From assembly GCA_025062195.1 (NCBI GenBank), contig JANXAS010000002.1:53866-117865 (forward strand): 64,000 bases of DNA, in the 5' to 3' direction. This DNA is from Armatimonadota bacterium (GTDB lineage Bacteria; Armatimonadota; Fervidibacteria; Fervidibacterales; Thermosaccharophagaceae). Under the pieces are notes generated by a model that searched no databases, was not told the DNA's origin, and saw only the letters and a program-made list of their open reading frames with translations. Position 1 is the first letter of the stretch. Each line of letters begins with the position of its first letter. Positions 54,378 to 63,983 of this stretch are shown piece by piece. The position numbers and the translations under genes were made by a program.

Positions 54378-56645
54378 TTGAGTGTCTTTTTGCCGTTTGT
54401 TAAGTTAACGAGTTTCATCGCTGCCATTTCATCCTGCTGCACAATGCTGAATGATGCTTTAGGGGTTCAGCCGAACCGTGCGATAAGACGCCACGCAATC
54501 ATTTTTGTGCTTGACTATGTTAGCCTCAGCGATTTGCTCTCCGCCCGACCGCCCAAAATAATGCGCTTGCTTTCCTCCGGAGGCATAGCAGCGCTGTGCA
54601 CGAGAACTGGAGGGGCGTTCAATCCGGCGAACGCATGCGTGACCATAGCTTGTGGTGATAGAGTTGCTGTTTCATCGGATGGGGAGGTCGCTCTCAACAT
54701 TTTTGAGCCGTTTGAGACTGGCTATGCTTTGTCAGCCTATGAGCGTTATACGGGGCGCAGCATAAGGTCATCTAAGGTGAGCATTGTTTTGCCGTATGTT
54801 GAGGGGTTAAAGAGGTCTTTGGTGAAGAGCTTTCACCGTGTAACACCATTTGCACTTGGCGATTTGATCAAAGCCTCCGGTATGAGAGCGGCTGTCATCG
54901 GATGCGACGATACAAGCCTTGAGCACGCTCCAGACAGCCTGTTCAGGCATGCCGCATTGATTGCCTCATCATCAGATGGAGTTATCCCCCTTGGTGATGT
55001 AAGCAAGCGCATGCTGATGCGAAATGCCAAAGCGCCATTTGGTGTTAGCATCAACATGGAGGCGTTTGATGAAGAGCTAAAGAGGTGTTTTGCAAGCGCC
55101 GACTTGATAACCATTGACATTGGCGAGACATACCGCGCTGCGCTGCATGCCGCTCGCTCCTCCGACAAAATTGCAATAGCTGCAAGAGCTGCAGCGCTGC
55201 TCAAATGTGATGAGGCTATCGGGTTAATCCTTGGGCGCTTTAATGAGCATAAAGACCTGCTCATCATCTTCACTACTGCGTCATCTGGGGCATTGAAGAA
55301 CGAGCTTGGCTTCATCATCGCCTATGGATTTGGTGTTACGAAAAAATCATTGCTCACATCGGAGACAACGAGGCGCCTCGGCTTAGTTTCTCTCACCGAT
55401 ATTGCTCCGACTGTCCTGCATCATCTGGGCATAAGGGCTGGTGTGAGGATGGTGGGAAGAAGAATGGTTTCCATCAGAGCTGATGAGCATGTTGAACGAG
55501 TGCGCAAGCTGATTGAGCTCACATCTCAATCTGACGGCATGCTCCGCTCAGTTGCACTTTACTTCATGAGCATACTGCAATCATTGCATGCGATGCTCAT
55601 CTTGATTTGGGCGGCGCACATTCGTTATAGCCGAAACTCAACTGCACTGACTTTAGGTAAGGTCAGCAACGGCATTGGCGCCTTCATCATGGCACTACCA
55701 ATTTCATACTGGTGCGAAGTCATCTTAAGGGAACGAATAGCAGCGCCATTTGTGACGCTGCAATTTGTGTGGCTAATTGCGCTCCTGCTGAGCGCTATAC
55801 TGTGGACAGCGTCATCTGGCGAAGTGCGCTACATCGTTCTCCTCAGCGTTATTTCATTTGCCGTGATGTTAGCTGACGCCTTCACCGGTGCAAGACTTCA
55901 GCTTGCATCCATTATGGGCTATTCGCCATATTACGGCGGGCGATTTTATGGGCTTGGAAATGTGGGAATGGCTGCAGCGCTTGGGTGCTCACTATTGGTC
56001 TCATGTGTTGTGAGCGGCATCTTAACTCATAACCTCTTGAGGTTACCCGTGTGGTTTGCTATCGGGTTGCTCACAGCGGTTGCAATTGGGCATCCGAATG
56101 TAGGAGCAAACTTTGGCGGACTGCTTTCTGCAATACCATCGTTTGGGGTCGGTTATATTGCGATGCAGCGCATTAAGATAAGCTGGCGATGCGTTCTCTT
56201 TGTGGCTCTTGTGCTTGCATGTGCTCTTGTTATCTTCGTCATCGTTGATTTGCTTCGTGGAGTTGAAGGAATGAGTCACCTTGGAAGGTTCGTCATCCTA
56301 ATTCGTGAACATGGTTTTGGAGCGTTCACATCAATGCTTGTGACCAAAGCCGTCATCTGGTGGCGTGCATTCAAGCATGCGCCATTTACAGTCGCCCTCT
56401 GTGTTTATGCTCTCTTTGGCGCCGTGGGTGTTTTTCTCATTAGGCGTGAAGTTGCAAACGCAGTTGTGGGTGACGATATGCTGAGGGCATTAGTTGCCTC
56501 ATTTGCCTGCGGTGCGCTTCTGTCCTTCCTCATTAACGACTCAGGACCAATTACACCCGTCGTGATGCTCTCATATGGTTGGTCAGCGATATGGCTCATC
56601 ATTGTTCGGGCAGTTGGAAATGCGAGCCTGCAAAGCAGATTTTGA
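54378..56645 (+). CDS. Membrane protein with alkaline-phosphatase-superfamily-like N-terminal domain
   Basis: About 755 residues. The first ~370 residues look like an alkaline phosphatase/phosphoglyceromutase-type hydrolase fold: HAIIFVLDYVSLSDLL near the start, a GGIAALCTRTGG stretch, LITIDIGETYRAAL, LLIIFTTASSGAL and VSLTDIAPTVLHHLGI (the last typical of the family), but the classical metal ligands are not convincing. The rest holds about 10 hydrophobic helices. Similar proteins occur in other bacteria with unknown roles. The start is uncertain: TTG 54378, GTG 54384 and ATG 54444 are all in frame, with no clear ribosome site. It lies alone. Confidence 0.6.
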   Translation: MSVFLPFVKLTSFIAAISSCCTMLNDALGVQPNRAIRRHAIIFVLDYVSLSDLLSARPPKIMRLLSSGGIAALCTRTGGAFNPANACVTIACGDRVAVSSDGEVALNIFEPFETGYALSAYERYTGRSIRSSKVSIVLPYVEGLKRSLVKSFHRVTPFALGDLIKASGMRAAVIGCDDTSLEHAPDSLFRHAALIASSSDGVIPLGDVSKRMLMRNAKAPFGVSINMEAFDEELKRCFASADLITIDIGETYRAALHAARSSDKIAIAARAAALLKCDEAIGLILGRFNEHKDLLIIFTTASSGALKNELGFIIAYGFGVTKKSLLTSETTRRLGLVSLTDIAPTVLHHLGIRAGVRMVGRRMVSIRADEHVERVRKLIELTSQSDGMLRSVALYFMSILQSLHAMLILIWAAHIRYSRNSTALTLGKVSNGIGAFIMALPISYWCEVILRERIAAPFVTLQFVWLIALLLSAILWTASSGEVRYIVLLSVISFAVMLADAFTGARLQLASIMGYSPYYGGRFYGLGNVGMAAALGCSLLVSCVVSGILTHNLLRLPVWFAIGLLTAVAIGHPNVGANFGGLLSAIPSFGVGYIAMQRIKISWRCVLFVALVLACALVIFVIVDLLRGVEGMSHLGRFVILIREHGFGAFTSMLVTKAVIWWRAFKHAPFTVALCVYALFGAVGVFLIRREVANAVVGDDMLRALVASFACGALLSFLINDSGPITPVVMLSYGWSAIWLIIVRAVGNASLQSRF

Positions 56646-56978
56646 GAAAAGCTTGCCCAACTGACGAACTAATGATGGCGCATCGTCTTTGCCTCGGCTC
56701 TCGTGAAAGCATCAACCATCATAAGGCGCATAACTTGCCGCACAAAAATTGAAATCCATAAGCGTGGTATAAGTTAAATGGCTTTGTCCTTAGTTGATAG
56801 GTGTTATTGCCGGCTTGTGAGATGGCATTAACGATGGTTTTTATGAGCGCCGTCCCGAGGATAATAGGTAATGTCTTTTCGTGGTGACTTTACAGGCAAT
56901 TGGAGGCGGTGGTTTGCGGTGTTCGCAAAGTGTTGTTTGCAAAGGAATGAGTGAAGCCTGCGGAAGGTGGTGCACGAA
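56646..56978. other. 333-bp non-coding interval
   Basis: Between the membrane phosphatase-like gene and the prepilin cluster. No gene, RNA or clear terminator recognised; presumably holds the promoter of the prepilin genes. Confidence 0.4.
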
Positions 56979-58547
56979 ATGGCTCCAAAAAATTTGGCAA
57001 GTAGTTTCAATCCTGTGGTGAATGGCGCTCGTAGAGTTAGAACACAGTTTAGCATTAGCCTGATTGAAGTGCTGGTGGTCATCGCATTGCTCATCATTGG
57101 GCTTTGGTTGATGATGAATGTTTTTCCAACTGGTCAACGAGCACTTAGGGTGCTGAGGGAGCGCAATCTTGCAAGGACAATTGCGGAACGAATTGCCCAT
57201 GATCTTGCAAATTCAGCCAAGCTTGAGGGTGGCTTGTTACCCGACAATCCGACGCTGTATGAGTTGCCATTAGCTGACCTCCGCCAGCTTGACCTGCCGA
57301 TTGATAAGAATGGCGATGGAAAACCCGATGAGCCATCCGACGGCAAAAGAGCAATTGAAGATTTGCTTGAGTTGCGCAGGCGCTTAAGGATGGTTTTAGG
57401 AGAGAGGATAGAGGGTAGGACTGACTTAACCAGCTTAACACCTATAAGTTCAATCATAGCTTACAGGTATCGGTCTTACACCGAAGCAAGCGCTCTAAGT
57501 GAAGTAACGCCAGGCAGCAACAAATACTTTGTGAACTACTCAAGAACTCCGCCGGAGATTGTAGTGATGTTTAGTCCGAATGAGCAGAGATGGTATCGGA
57601 TATCTTATATTGCTTCAACAGGTGGACAAAGATTCGTCACAGATGAAGAGCTTAATGAAGCGCGCTCGGACGCAAGCGGCGTTGCAGTTATAGTGCCACA
57701 ACTTTTGAAAAATGCACAGGGGCAGGTTGGCTTAGCTGTCTTGAGCCTCAAAGAACTCGTCCCGATTTCTTTGCCGTCTTTGAGTGATGAGCAAAAGCGC
57801 TCCGGGGTTATTTCATTGCCAGCGCCACCATTTCCCACACATGTGTCCTACGAGTTAGGTTCGGAGGGCACTTGGATGAGCTGCTGGGGTAGGACCGAAT
57901 CAATTGGTTCAACAACTGGGGCAGTATTTGACCCAATTCCAAAGCCGTTGATTGAAAAGCCCTTGGGTGTATCAGCGGAAGCCGGTGTTGCAGCTTTTAT
58001 TTCGCCATTGCAAGCTATCCCAGACACTGAGTTTGAAATTACACCAGGTAGCATGGTGTTTTTTCCCAACCTCAGTGCCGATACATTGCTTCGTCTATCT
58101 TACAGGTCTGCAAGGTCTCCAAACCAACTCATTGATAACTGGTTCTTTGTAGCATTTGTTCCGCCATTGTCTTTCACCCCCTCACCAACTATTCCAACTA
58201 TTGGTGGAGGGCAATCTGTTGAATATTGGCGTGAGTATTTTGTGGATCCCAACGACAGACAGAGAATTTTTGTGGCTGGGATGTGGAGTGGATTGCTAAT
58301 AAATATTGTTTATGTTGACATAAATGGGAACAGGTATTCAATCCTGCGGAGAGTTGAGTATGATCCGCAAAGAACAAGTTGGAAAGGTGTAATTCATCTC
58401 CCAATGCCGTGTGCACATGTTGAAAAAGTTGAGGGTGCTTCAATTAAGGTCTGGGTTAGTGGCAGATTTTTCTTGGGAGCGGTAGGTGGTAAGCGACAGT
58501 TTAGCTTGGGGAGCGTAATTGTGAGGGAGGCTCTCATCAGGAGGTGA
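56979..58547 (+). CDS. Prepilin-type protein 1 (pseudopilin-like, large)
   Basis: About 522 residues. A prepilin N-terminus: basic stretch followed by FSISLIEVLVVIALLIIGLWLMM, with Glu at the fifth position of the mature hydrophobic helix and a Ser before it. After the helix comes a long soluble body rich in beta structure. An acidic motif DKNGDGKPDEPSDG (~residue 108) resembles a calcium-binding loop. In a pseudopilin system this would be the GspI/PilV-like member, but the family is not certain. Start ATG 56979 is behind GGAAGGTGG. First of four co-directional prepilin genes with gaps of 9-62 bases. Confidence 0.8.
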   Translation: MAPKNLASSFNPVVNGARRVRTQFSISLIEVLVVIALLIIGLWLMMNVFPTGQRALRVLRERNLARTIAERIAHDLANSAKLEGGLLPDNPTLYELPLADLRQLDLPIDKNGDGKPDEPSDGKRAIEDLLELRRRLRMVLGERIEGRTDLTSLTPISSIIAYRYRSYTEASALSEVTPGSNKYFVNYSRTPPEIVVMFSPNEQRWYRISYIASTGGQRFVTDEELNEARSDASGVAVIVPQLLKNAQGQVGLAVLSLKELVPISLPSLSDEQKRSGVISLPAPPFPTHVSYELGSEGTWMSCWGRTESIGSTTGAVFDPIPKPLIEKPLGVSAEAGVAAFISPLQAIPDTEFEITPGSMVFFPNLSADTLLRLSYRSARSPNQLIDNWFFVAFVPPLSFTPSPTIPTIGGGQSVEYWREYFVDPNDRQRIFVAGMWSGLLINIVYVDINGNRYSILRRVEYDPQRTSWKGVIHLPMPCAHVEKVEGASIKVWVSGRFFLGAVGGKRQFSLGSVIVREALIRR

Positions 58548-58556
58548 TACCAAACG

Positions 58557-59351
58557 ATGGAGGGGAAAGAGAAAAACGCTTTAACTCTTGTTGAGTTGCT
58601 CGTCATATTAGGGCTGATAGCCATTGTAACTGCCATAATCTTGCCAACAATACCAGGTGTTGGCACAAAAGGATTGGGAATGCAATGCCAGTTGAATTTG
58701 CAGGTGATTTATCAGGCTGTAAAGCTTTATCACCTTGATTATCAAGGTTACCCACCTTTTGATTTCCAAGGCTGCTTGCCTTCAAATCCGCCAGTTGGTA
58801 GGGGATTGTTAAGTTTATATAGCTTTCCTCAACCTGATACGACAGCACCGCTTGGCTATAGGCGAATTAGAACCGGCTACCTAAATTCTCCATCATATTT
58901 GCACTGTCCTTTGGATAGAACTCAAAAGTTTGGTGCAGATGAGGATGGCGACAATTTGATAGACGAGGAGTTGTCCAATTTGCTTGATGATGATGGTGAT
59001 GGGAAAGTTGATGAAATGGATTTGAAGCGGGCGGAATATTGCTCATATCAGGTTCCTGAGGATTTTGTTGGGGAAGATGGCGATAAATTCACATATCTTC
59101 GCACTCGCACCGGCAACCCAAATGATCCAGATAGTATGCGCCAGTTAAGCAGGATTTGTGTTGAAAGGAGCGATAAAATACCATATTTTGCCGATGATAC
59201 GACGGTTATAACTTGGTGCAAGCATCATCGCCGCACCTTGAAGCGAGGCAAAGAACCCGCTGATTTAGTCCTTTTTCTTGATGGACACATAAAAATTATG
59301 GAAGCACCAAGCGCAAAAAACAACATTGTAGGGTGGCGAAGGAAACCATAA
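58557..59351 (+). CDS. Prepilin-type protein 2 with Asp-rich repeat (GspG/H-like)
   Basis: 264 residues. N-terminal LTLVELLVILGLIAIVTAIILPTIPG is a type IV prepilin/pseudopilin helix with Glu5 and a signal peptide only a few residues long. The soluble part has LHCPLDRTQKFGADEDGDNLIDEELSNLLDDDGDGKVDEM, two D-x-D-x-D-G type loops that look calcium binding. ATG 58557 sits behind AGGAGGTGAT, one of the strongest ribosome sites in the window. It fits the GspG/H-like place in a T2SS or type IV pilus, but no GspE/F genes are in the window. Confidence 0.8.
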   Translation: MEGKEKNALTLVELLVILGLIAIVTAIILPTIPGVGTKGLGMQCQLNLQVIYQAVKLYHLDYQGYPPFDFQGCLPSNPPVGRGLLSLYSFPQPDTTAPLGYRRIRTGYLNSPSYLHCPLDRTQKFGADEDGDNLIDEELSNLLDDDGDGKVDEMDLKRAEYCSYQVPEDFVGEDGDKFTYLRTRTGNPNDPDSMRQLSRICVERSDKIPYFADDTTVITWCKHHRRTLKRGKEPADLVLFLDGHIKIMEAPSAKNNIVGWRRKP

Positions 59352-59413
59352 CGAAAATTTGGAAATGCCAAAAATTTGGGATTTTTCCAAGCTTCCTTCC
59401 GGAGGTTGGAAAA

Positions 59414-60280
59414 ATGGATAACGGGAAAGCTTACCGAATAAGTGCAAATAACTTTGCAGCAAATGAAATTGGCATGACCTTAGTTGAGATCCTTGTGACA
59501 CTTGCGCTGCTAAGCATAATATTTGGACTTGTGATACTGCCACTAACCAAATCTTTTGACCTTATGCGTCGTGCAAGAGTTGCTGGCTCACTTGAATCGG
59601 CAATAATGCTGACTTTGCGGCAAATTGAAGCGGATATTTCAAAGGCAAGAATTGTGTTTTTAATGAAAAGCCCTTACGATCTTCAAGATAAAGAAGTTGG
59701 CGATGACGATTCCTTTGGAAGAATTGACATTGTTTTGGGTGATTCAGATGCCATTAAACTCGGCATCCCACTCATCCCGCAGGGTAAAATTGTCACATAT
59801 TATGGCAGATTTCGTGACCCAACTAAGCCACATAGCCTTGAGCCAAAGTTCACCAATCCAAGGGTTCTTTACCGAGCTGAGCATTTGCCAACTGATATTG
59901 ACGGAGATGGTAGGTATTCTGAAGACCCGAACGATGGGCTTGATAATGATGGGGATGGAAGAAATGATGAAGATCCATTTAATGCCCCAGAAAGCGCGAT
60001 AACACCGCTTGACGGGATGGATTTGGCAGGGTTGAGGTTTTGGTATGATGTGGTGGCAAAAGCAATGGTTGTTGACATAAAGTTGCAAAAATTGGATCCG
60101 ACTGTTCGCATACGAATTGATAACGATAATGACGGTAGAATTAACGAGGATCCAGCTGATGGCAATGATAATGATGGAGATGGCAGAATTGACGAAGACC
60201 CGGTTGAAAGGGGGACATTATTAATTCGCAGGCAGATGAGAATAAATCTGGATTATTGGACGGAAGTAATTTATTGGTAA
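59414..60280 (+). CDS. Prepilin-type protein 3 with DxDGDG repeats (GspJ/PilW-like)
   Basis: About 288 residues, start ATG 59414 behind GGAGGTTGG. N-terminal GMTLVEILVTLALLSIIFGLVILPL is a prepilin helix. The body has AIMLTLRQIEADISKA (PilW/GspJ-like). Two clusters of loops, DIDGDGRYSEDPNDGLDNDGDGRNDEDP (about 180) and RIDNDNDGRINEDPADGNDNDGDGRIDEDP (near 250), repeat the DxDxDGxxxE pattern. This suggests Ca2+ dependence of the exported pilus-like complex. Confidence 0.8.
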   Translation: MDNGKAYRISANNFAANEIGMTLVEILVTLALLSIIFGLVILPLTKSFDLMRRARVAGSLESAIMLTLRQIEADISKARIVFLMKSPYDLQDKEVGDDDSFGRIDIVLGDSDAIKLGIPLIPQGKIVTYYGRFRDPTKPHSLEPKFTNPRVLYRAEHLPTDIDGDGRYSEDPNDGLDNDGDGRNDEDPFNAPESAITPLDGMDLAGLRFWYDVVAKAMVVDIKLQKLDPTVRIRIDNDNDGRINEDPADGNDNDGDGRIDEDPVERGTLLIRRQMRINLDYWTEVIYW

Positions 60281-60297
60281 CTATGAGGTGATGTAAA

Positions 60298-62952
60298 GTG
60301 ATTTGCAAACTTAAATATTCAAATACAAAAGGTCAGGCTACTATACTCGCCGTTGTGTTAATTACCGGAGTTGCGCTAATTAGCGCTGGATTTGCAGCAT
60401 TTGTTGCCAATTCAATTCATCACACAAGAGCATTAACTGGTAAGGCATCCGGCAGGGACATCGCAATTTACGGAATTGAATACGCAATGCAACAGCTTTT
60501 AACAAGCCCTGAAGGTGCGGATTGGAAACCAATTTCAGACCCAAGTTTGCCATGGGATGCATATGAACAGAGGAGAGGTTGGAACACACAATATGCCAAA
60601 TATAAGGCGCCAAATGGCTACTTTTTGCTGCGAGTAAGTAAGCGTCCCGACGGCTACATTGAGATTGATTCAATTGGGAGACCAGAGCCAAGGTCGCCTA
60701 TATATTACCGCATAATTGCGATTGTCCCTCAACCGATAATCCAATATGCTCTCTTCCTTTGCGGCGATAATCCATATAGGCAGGATGAACATGTTATCGG
60801 CATTGGTCAGATTGACTTTGATGGTGATGGACAAGTCAGCAGCTTAGAGAGAGATTCGTGCCTTTCACTTATAAACGGCGGTATCTTCTCAAACGATGAT
60901 CTTAGGGTTGCCTCCCAATCAATTATGAGGTTATTTTTTGGAACAAATAGCCCAAATCATGGGATATTTGTTGCGGGGTCTGCTACAGTTAGCCAAGCCG
61001 ACAATATTATGCTTTGCGATGAAAATGGTAACCAAATTGACCCTCAAAGGCAACCTCAGGATTCAAGTTCTCAAAATTTCTGGGTTTTCCCTCTAAACAA
61101 TATCCCAAGGTTCAGGGATGGCTATTGTGTTGGGAAACCGCAAATTGGTGGTATTGATGTTTTTAGACGCTTGCAGCCAATTCCACAGCCAATAATTGAC
61201 CCAAGAAGGTATCGCAAGCTCTTTTACCTCGGCAGCGGGGGTGTGCAAGTTATTTACATTGACAATAGGAGTGATATTCAGGATAATATTCCCGGAGCGC
61301 CTCCGGGTCTTAGTCCAGCACAAGTTCAATTTTGGGATTGGATTAATGTGCCTTCGGAAACAGACCCAAGACGCAATGATTTGAAAAGCGGGTGGTATTA
61401 TCGCCCAATCTCAGACCCATATCGCAGAAACCCACCAATTGACAATACATTGCCGGATTATTTCCGATATGTTCCACCTGGGTGTGAAGTTGAGCTACAA
61501 AGCATTGGCATTGACGATGATCGTGACGGTGCAGTTGATGAAGATCAAGCTAACCGTGTTGATGATGATGGTGATGGCGTAATTGACGAAGATGGCGGAG
61601 ATGGTGTTGACAATGACAATGACAATAAGGTTGATGAAGATCAGGTTAACGGTGTTGATGATGATAGTGATGGCAAAATTGACGAAGATGGCGGTGGCAT
61701 AGTGATTAGACGGCATGATAGACCTAATGTTGTGCTGCCAACCTCCTATTCGGTAAGCCAAAGCAATGTCGTCATTTTCTCCGAAGGAAATTTGAGAATT
61801 AGGGGAAGAATAAATGCGTCTCTGACAGTCGTCTCAATGGGCACAATTTATATTGAAGGTTCGTTGCAAACGGCTAATCCAAAGCAAAACATTGCTCTTC
61901 TCGCAAAGCACAATGTTTGCCTGAATACAACGGCATTATTGCCGATTATGACGAACGCCAGACGACCAAGCGAAGTTGCAATTTGCTCCGATGACCCGCA
62001 ACTTTGGAATAACGACAAAATATCGCTACATTATCAGTATCGTGCTGTGTCAGGTCCGCCACTGCCCTCCTTGACTTGGAGGATTCCACCTTTTGACAAT
62101 CCTGGGCAAACTGTGAGCTTAGTGGTGCTTCATAGCGGGCTTGGCAGTTTACAGGACTATTGCTTTATTAGGTTCACTTACGGGGGCAACACAATTTATC
62201 ATGGTGAGCCATTACATTTCCCCACAATTGATCCAGATAATGATGGAAAAATTGGGGAAGACCCTATTGATAAGCAAGACAACGATAGAGACGGCAAAAT
62301 TGATGAAGATCCCGGTCAACCAACACGATGCTATATGACTGGGCTACAACATGGCATTTATTGGATTGAGAGATTGGCAACTGGGAGCCTCGGATTTTCC
62401 ATAACAGCTGGCTTGTTAGACGCCGACAATGATAATGATAGGCAAGTTGACGAAGACCCAATTAATAATCAGGATGACGATAATGATAGGAAAATTGACG
62501 AAGACCCACCTGAAGTCCCATATCGCTTCTCTCGCTTCAAAGTTGAATTGCTTGATGCCAATGGCAACCCGATACCGCTATGGAATATAAGAGTAAATGC
62601 CGCAATTTATTCGGAAAGTGGCTGTTTCTTCATTATGCCACCACCGTACTTTGATGACACGAAAGTTGCGAAAGCTGCCGAAAGATTTCGCAGGTTCAAC
62701 TACTTTGATGTGGAAATAAACGGCGCAATAGCTGAGTTCACAAGCGCAAGAACAATGGCAAGGTCAATAGGTTTGGGTGGCGTTATATATCGCACAGCAC
62801 TTGATAAGTTGGCATACCCAAGATATGATGCAAGTGGTAACCTTATAGGTTGGCAGTTGGTGCGCTTCAGTTATGACCCAGATTTGGTTCAAAATCCGCC
62901 ACCATTTTTGCCAGTCTCTTCGAGACCGATAATCGTTTATTCGGGCTTGTAG
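60298..62952 (+). CDS. PilX/GspK-like protein with many calcium-binding-type repeats
   Basis: 884 residues, start GTG 60298 behind GAGGTGATG. N-terminal GQATILAVVLITGVALISAGFAAFVA fits a PilX/GspK-type prepilin that lacks the classic FTLIE motif. The rest is soluble and beta-rich, with several groups of loops with the pattern DxDxDGxxDED, for example DDDRDGAVDEDQ and DDDGDGVIDED near residue 410, DPDNDGKIGEDP and DNDRDGKIDEDP near 645-665, and two more near 710-730. Such repeats recall dockerin/thrombospondin type-3 calcium sites. Last prepilin gene of the cluster. Confidence 0.75.
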   Translation: MICKLKYSNTKGQATILAVVLITGVALISAGFAAFVANSIHHTRALTGKASGRDIAIYGIEYAMQQLLTSPEGADWKPISDPSLPWDAYEQRRGWNTQYAKYKAPNGYFLLRVSKRPDGYIEIDSIGRPEPRSPIYYRIIAIVPQPIIQYALFLCGDNPYRQDEHVIGIGQIDFDGDGQVSSLERDSCLSLINGGIFSNDDLRVASQSIMRLFFGTNSPNHGIFVAGSATVSQADNIMLCDENGNQIDPQRQPQDSSSQNFWVFPLNNIPRFRDGYCVGKPQIGGIDVFRRLQPIPQPIIDPRRYRKLFYLGSGGVQVIYIDNRSDIQDNIPGAPPGLSPAQVQFWDWINVPSETDPRRNDLKSGWYYRPISDPYRRNPPIDNTLPDYFRYVPPGCEVELQSIGIDDDRDGAVDEDQANRVDDDGDGVIDEDGGDGVDNDNDNKVDEDQVNGVDDDSDGKIDEDGGGIVIRRHDRPNVVLPTSYSVSQSNVVIFSEGNLRIRGRINASLTVVSMGTIYIEGSLQTANPKQNIALLAKHNVCLNTTALLPIMTNARRPSEVAICSDDPQLWNNDKISLHYQYRAVSGPPLPSLTWRIPPFDNPGQTVSLVVLHSGLGSLQDYCFIRFTYGGNTIYHGEPLHFPTIDPDNDGKIGEDPIDKQDNDRDGKIDEDPGQPTRCYMTGLQHGIYWIERLATGSLGFSITAGLLDADNDNDRQVDEDPINNQDDDNDRKIDEDPPEVPYRFSRFKVELLDANGNPIPLWNIRVNAAIYSESGCFFIMPPPYFDDTKVAKAAERFRRFNYFDVEINGAIAEFTSARTMARSIGLGGVIYRTALDKLAYPRYDASGNLIGWQLVRFSYDPDLVQNPPPFLPVSSRPIIVYSGL

Positions 62953-63149
62953 TGTGAAACTAACAGGAAAAATTCAAACTTTTGAGCAGTTGGTTGTTAA
63001 ACAGCGGGATAGGAATTAGGCAGATAGGGCTGTTTTGTAGGGGTGGACGACGGTCTATCAGAAAAATCGCAACAAAATATATGGGCAGATTAACAGCTGC
63101 TCCTGATCAACCTTTTGTGTAACTCATGCAGAAATAGATGGAGGTGAGG

Positions 63150-63713
63150 ATGGTGAACTATAGTAAGAGTCTTATGGCTACAGTTGTTATATTTGTTGCA
63201 TCAATAGCAATTTGTGATTTGCGTAAAGGTGAAATCGCCCCCGCATTTTCTTTGAACACTGTTGATGGGCGCGTAATCTCTTTAGAGTTTGTGAAGGGAA
63301 GCGAAAAGAAAAGGCTAAAAGTCACATTGACATCGGTTTCATTAGATGGAAAAAAAGTTCGTCAGGAGTTAAAGTTTAAGCTTTTGTTGATTGATTTCTC
63401 AACTACATGGTGCTTGGGATGCCACTCACTCCGAGAAGTTCTCAAAAATTTGTGGAAAAAATACTCAAAAAAGGGGTTGCTCATAATCGCCGTCTATGAT
63501 GATGAATCAGGTCCAACCCGTGCCTATGCAAAATTGCACAAAATACCATACATTGTAGCTATAGATAACAATAGCAAAGTTACAACAAGCTACAAAGTTG
63601 AAGCATACCCCACTGTTTACCTTGTTGATACCTCTGGAACTGTCGTCTCCGTCCCAGATGACTATTCAGAGGCAAGTTTGACCAAAATTGTGGAAAGTTT
63701 TGGAATAAAATGA
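63150..63713 (+). CDS. TlpA-like thioredoxin-fold protein
   Basis: About 187 residues. N-terminal hydrophobic segment (LMATVVIFVASIAICDL) acts as a signal or anchor. The thioredoxin fold has the redox motif WCLGC in FSTTWCLGCHSLREVL, an upstream domain of APAFSLNTVDGRVISLEF and a cis-Pro segment YKVEAYPTVYLVDT. It likely handles disulfides of exported proteins outside the cell. Start ATG 63150; GGAGGTGAGG precedes it. It lies about 200 bases after the prepilin genes and may be a separate unit. Confidence 0.88.
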   Translation: MVNYSKSLMATVVIFVASIAICDLRKGEIAPAFSLNTVDGRVISLEFVKGSEKKRLKVTLTSVSLDGKKVRQELKFKLLLIDFSTTWCLGCHSLREVLKNLWKKYSKKGLLIIAVYDDESGPTRAYAKLHKIPYIVAIDNNSKVTTSYKVEAYPTVYLVDTSGTVVSVPDDYSEASLTKIVESFGIK

Positions 63714-63957
63714 GGGGGCATAACGGCAGGGATAACCAAAATCACTTCCTTCATTTTTCATGCACAAAATATTCTCAAAAGCTCACTTAGTATGGATAAC
63801 TTTGGCGAGTTAATTTTATGCCCTTTAGTCGGAAGTTTTTGCTGCTTATACCATTTTAATTAAGATGGCGCCCAACCTCTGCAGCCTCGTAGGTTGTCCA
63901 CAATGATAGTTTAAATTTTTCCGTGGTTAAGTTATAAGTGATGCTTCCGATTAAAGT
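63714..63957. other. Short non-coding tail after the TlpA-like gene
   Basis: No gene recognised. AT-rich; ends at the terminator candidate. Nothing else of note. Confidence 0.4.
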
Positions 63958-63983
63958 GCAAGCCTATGGCTTGCCGATTTTTT
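63958..63983 (+). terminator. Intrinsic terminator candidate at the window end
   Basis: GCAAGCC pairs with GGCTTGC over a three-base loop (tat), followed by cga and TTTTTT. It is about 245 bases after the TlpA-like gene, so it may close that transcript or belong to an upstream-strand feature outside the window. Confidence 0.6.
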
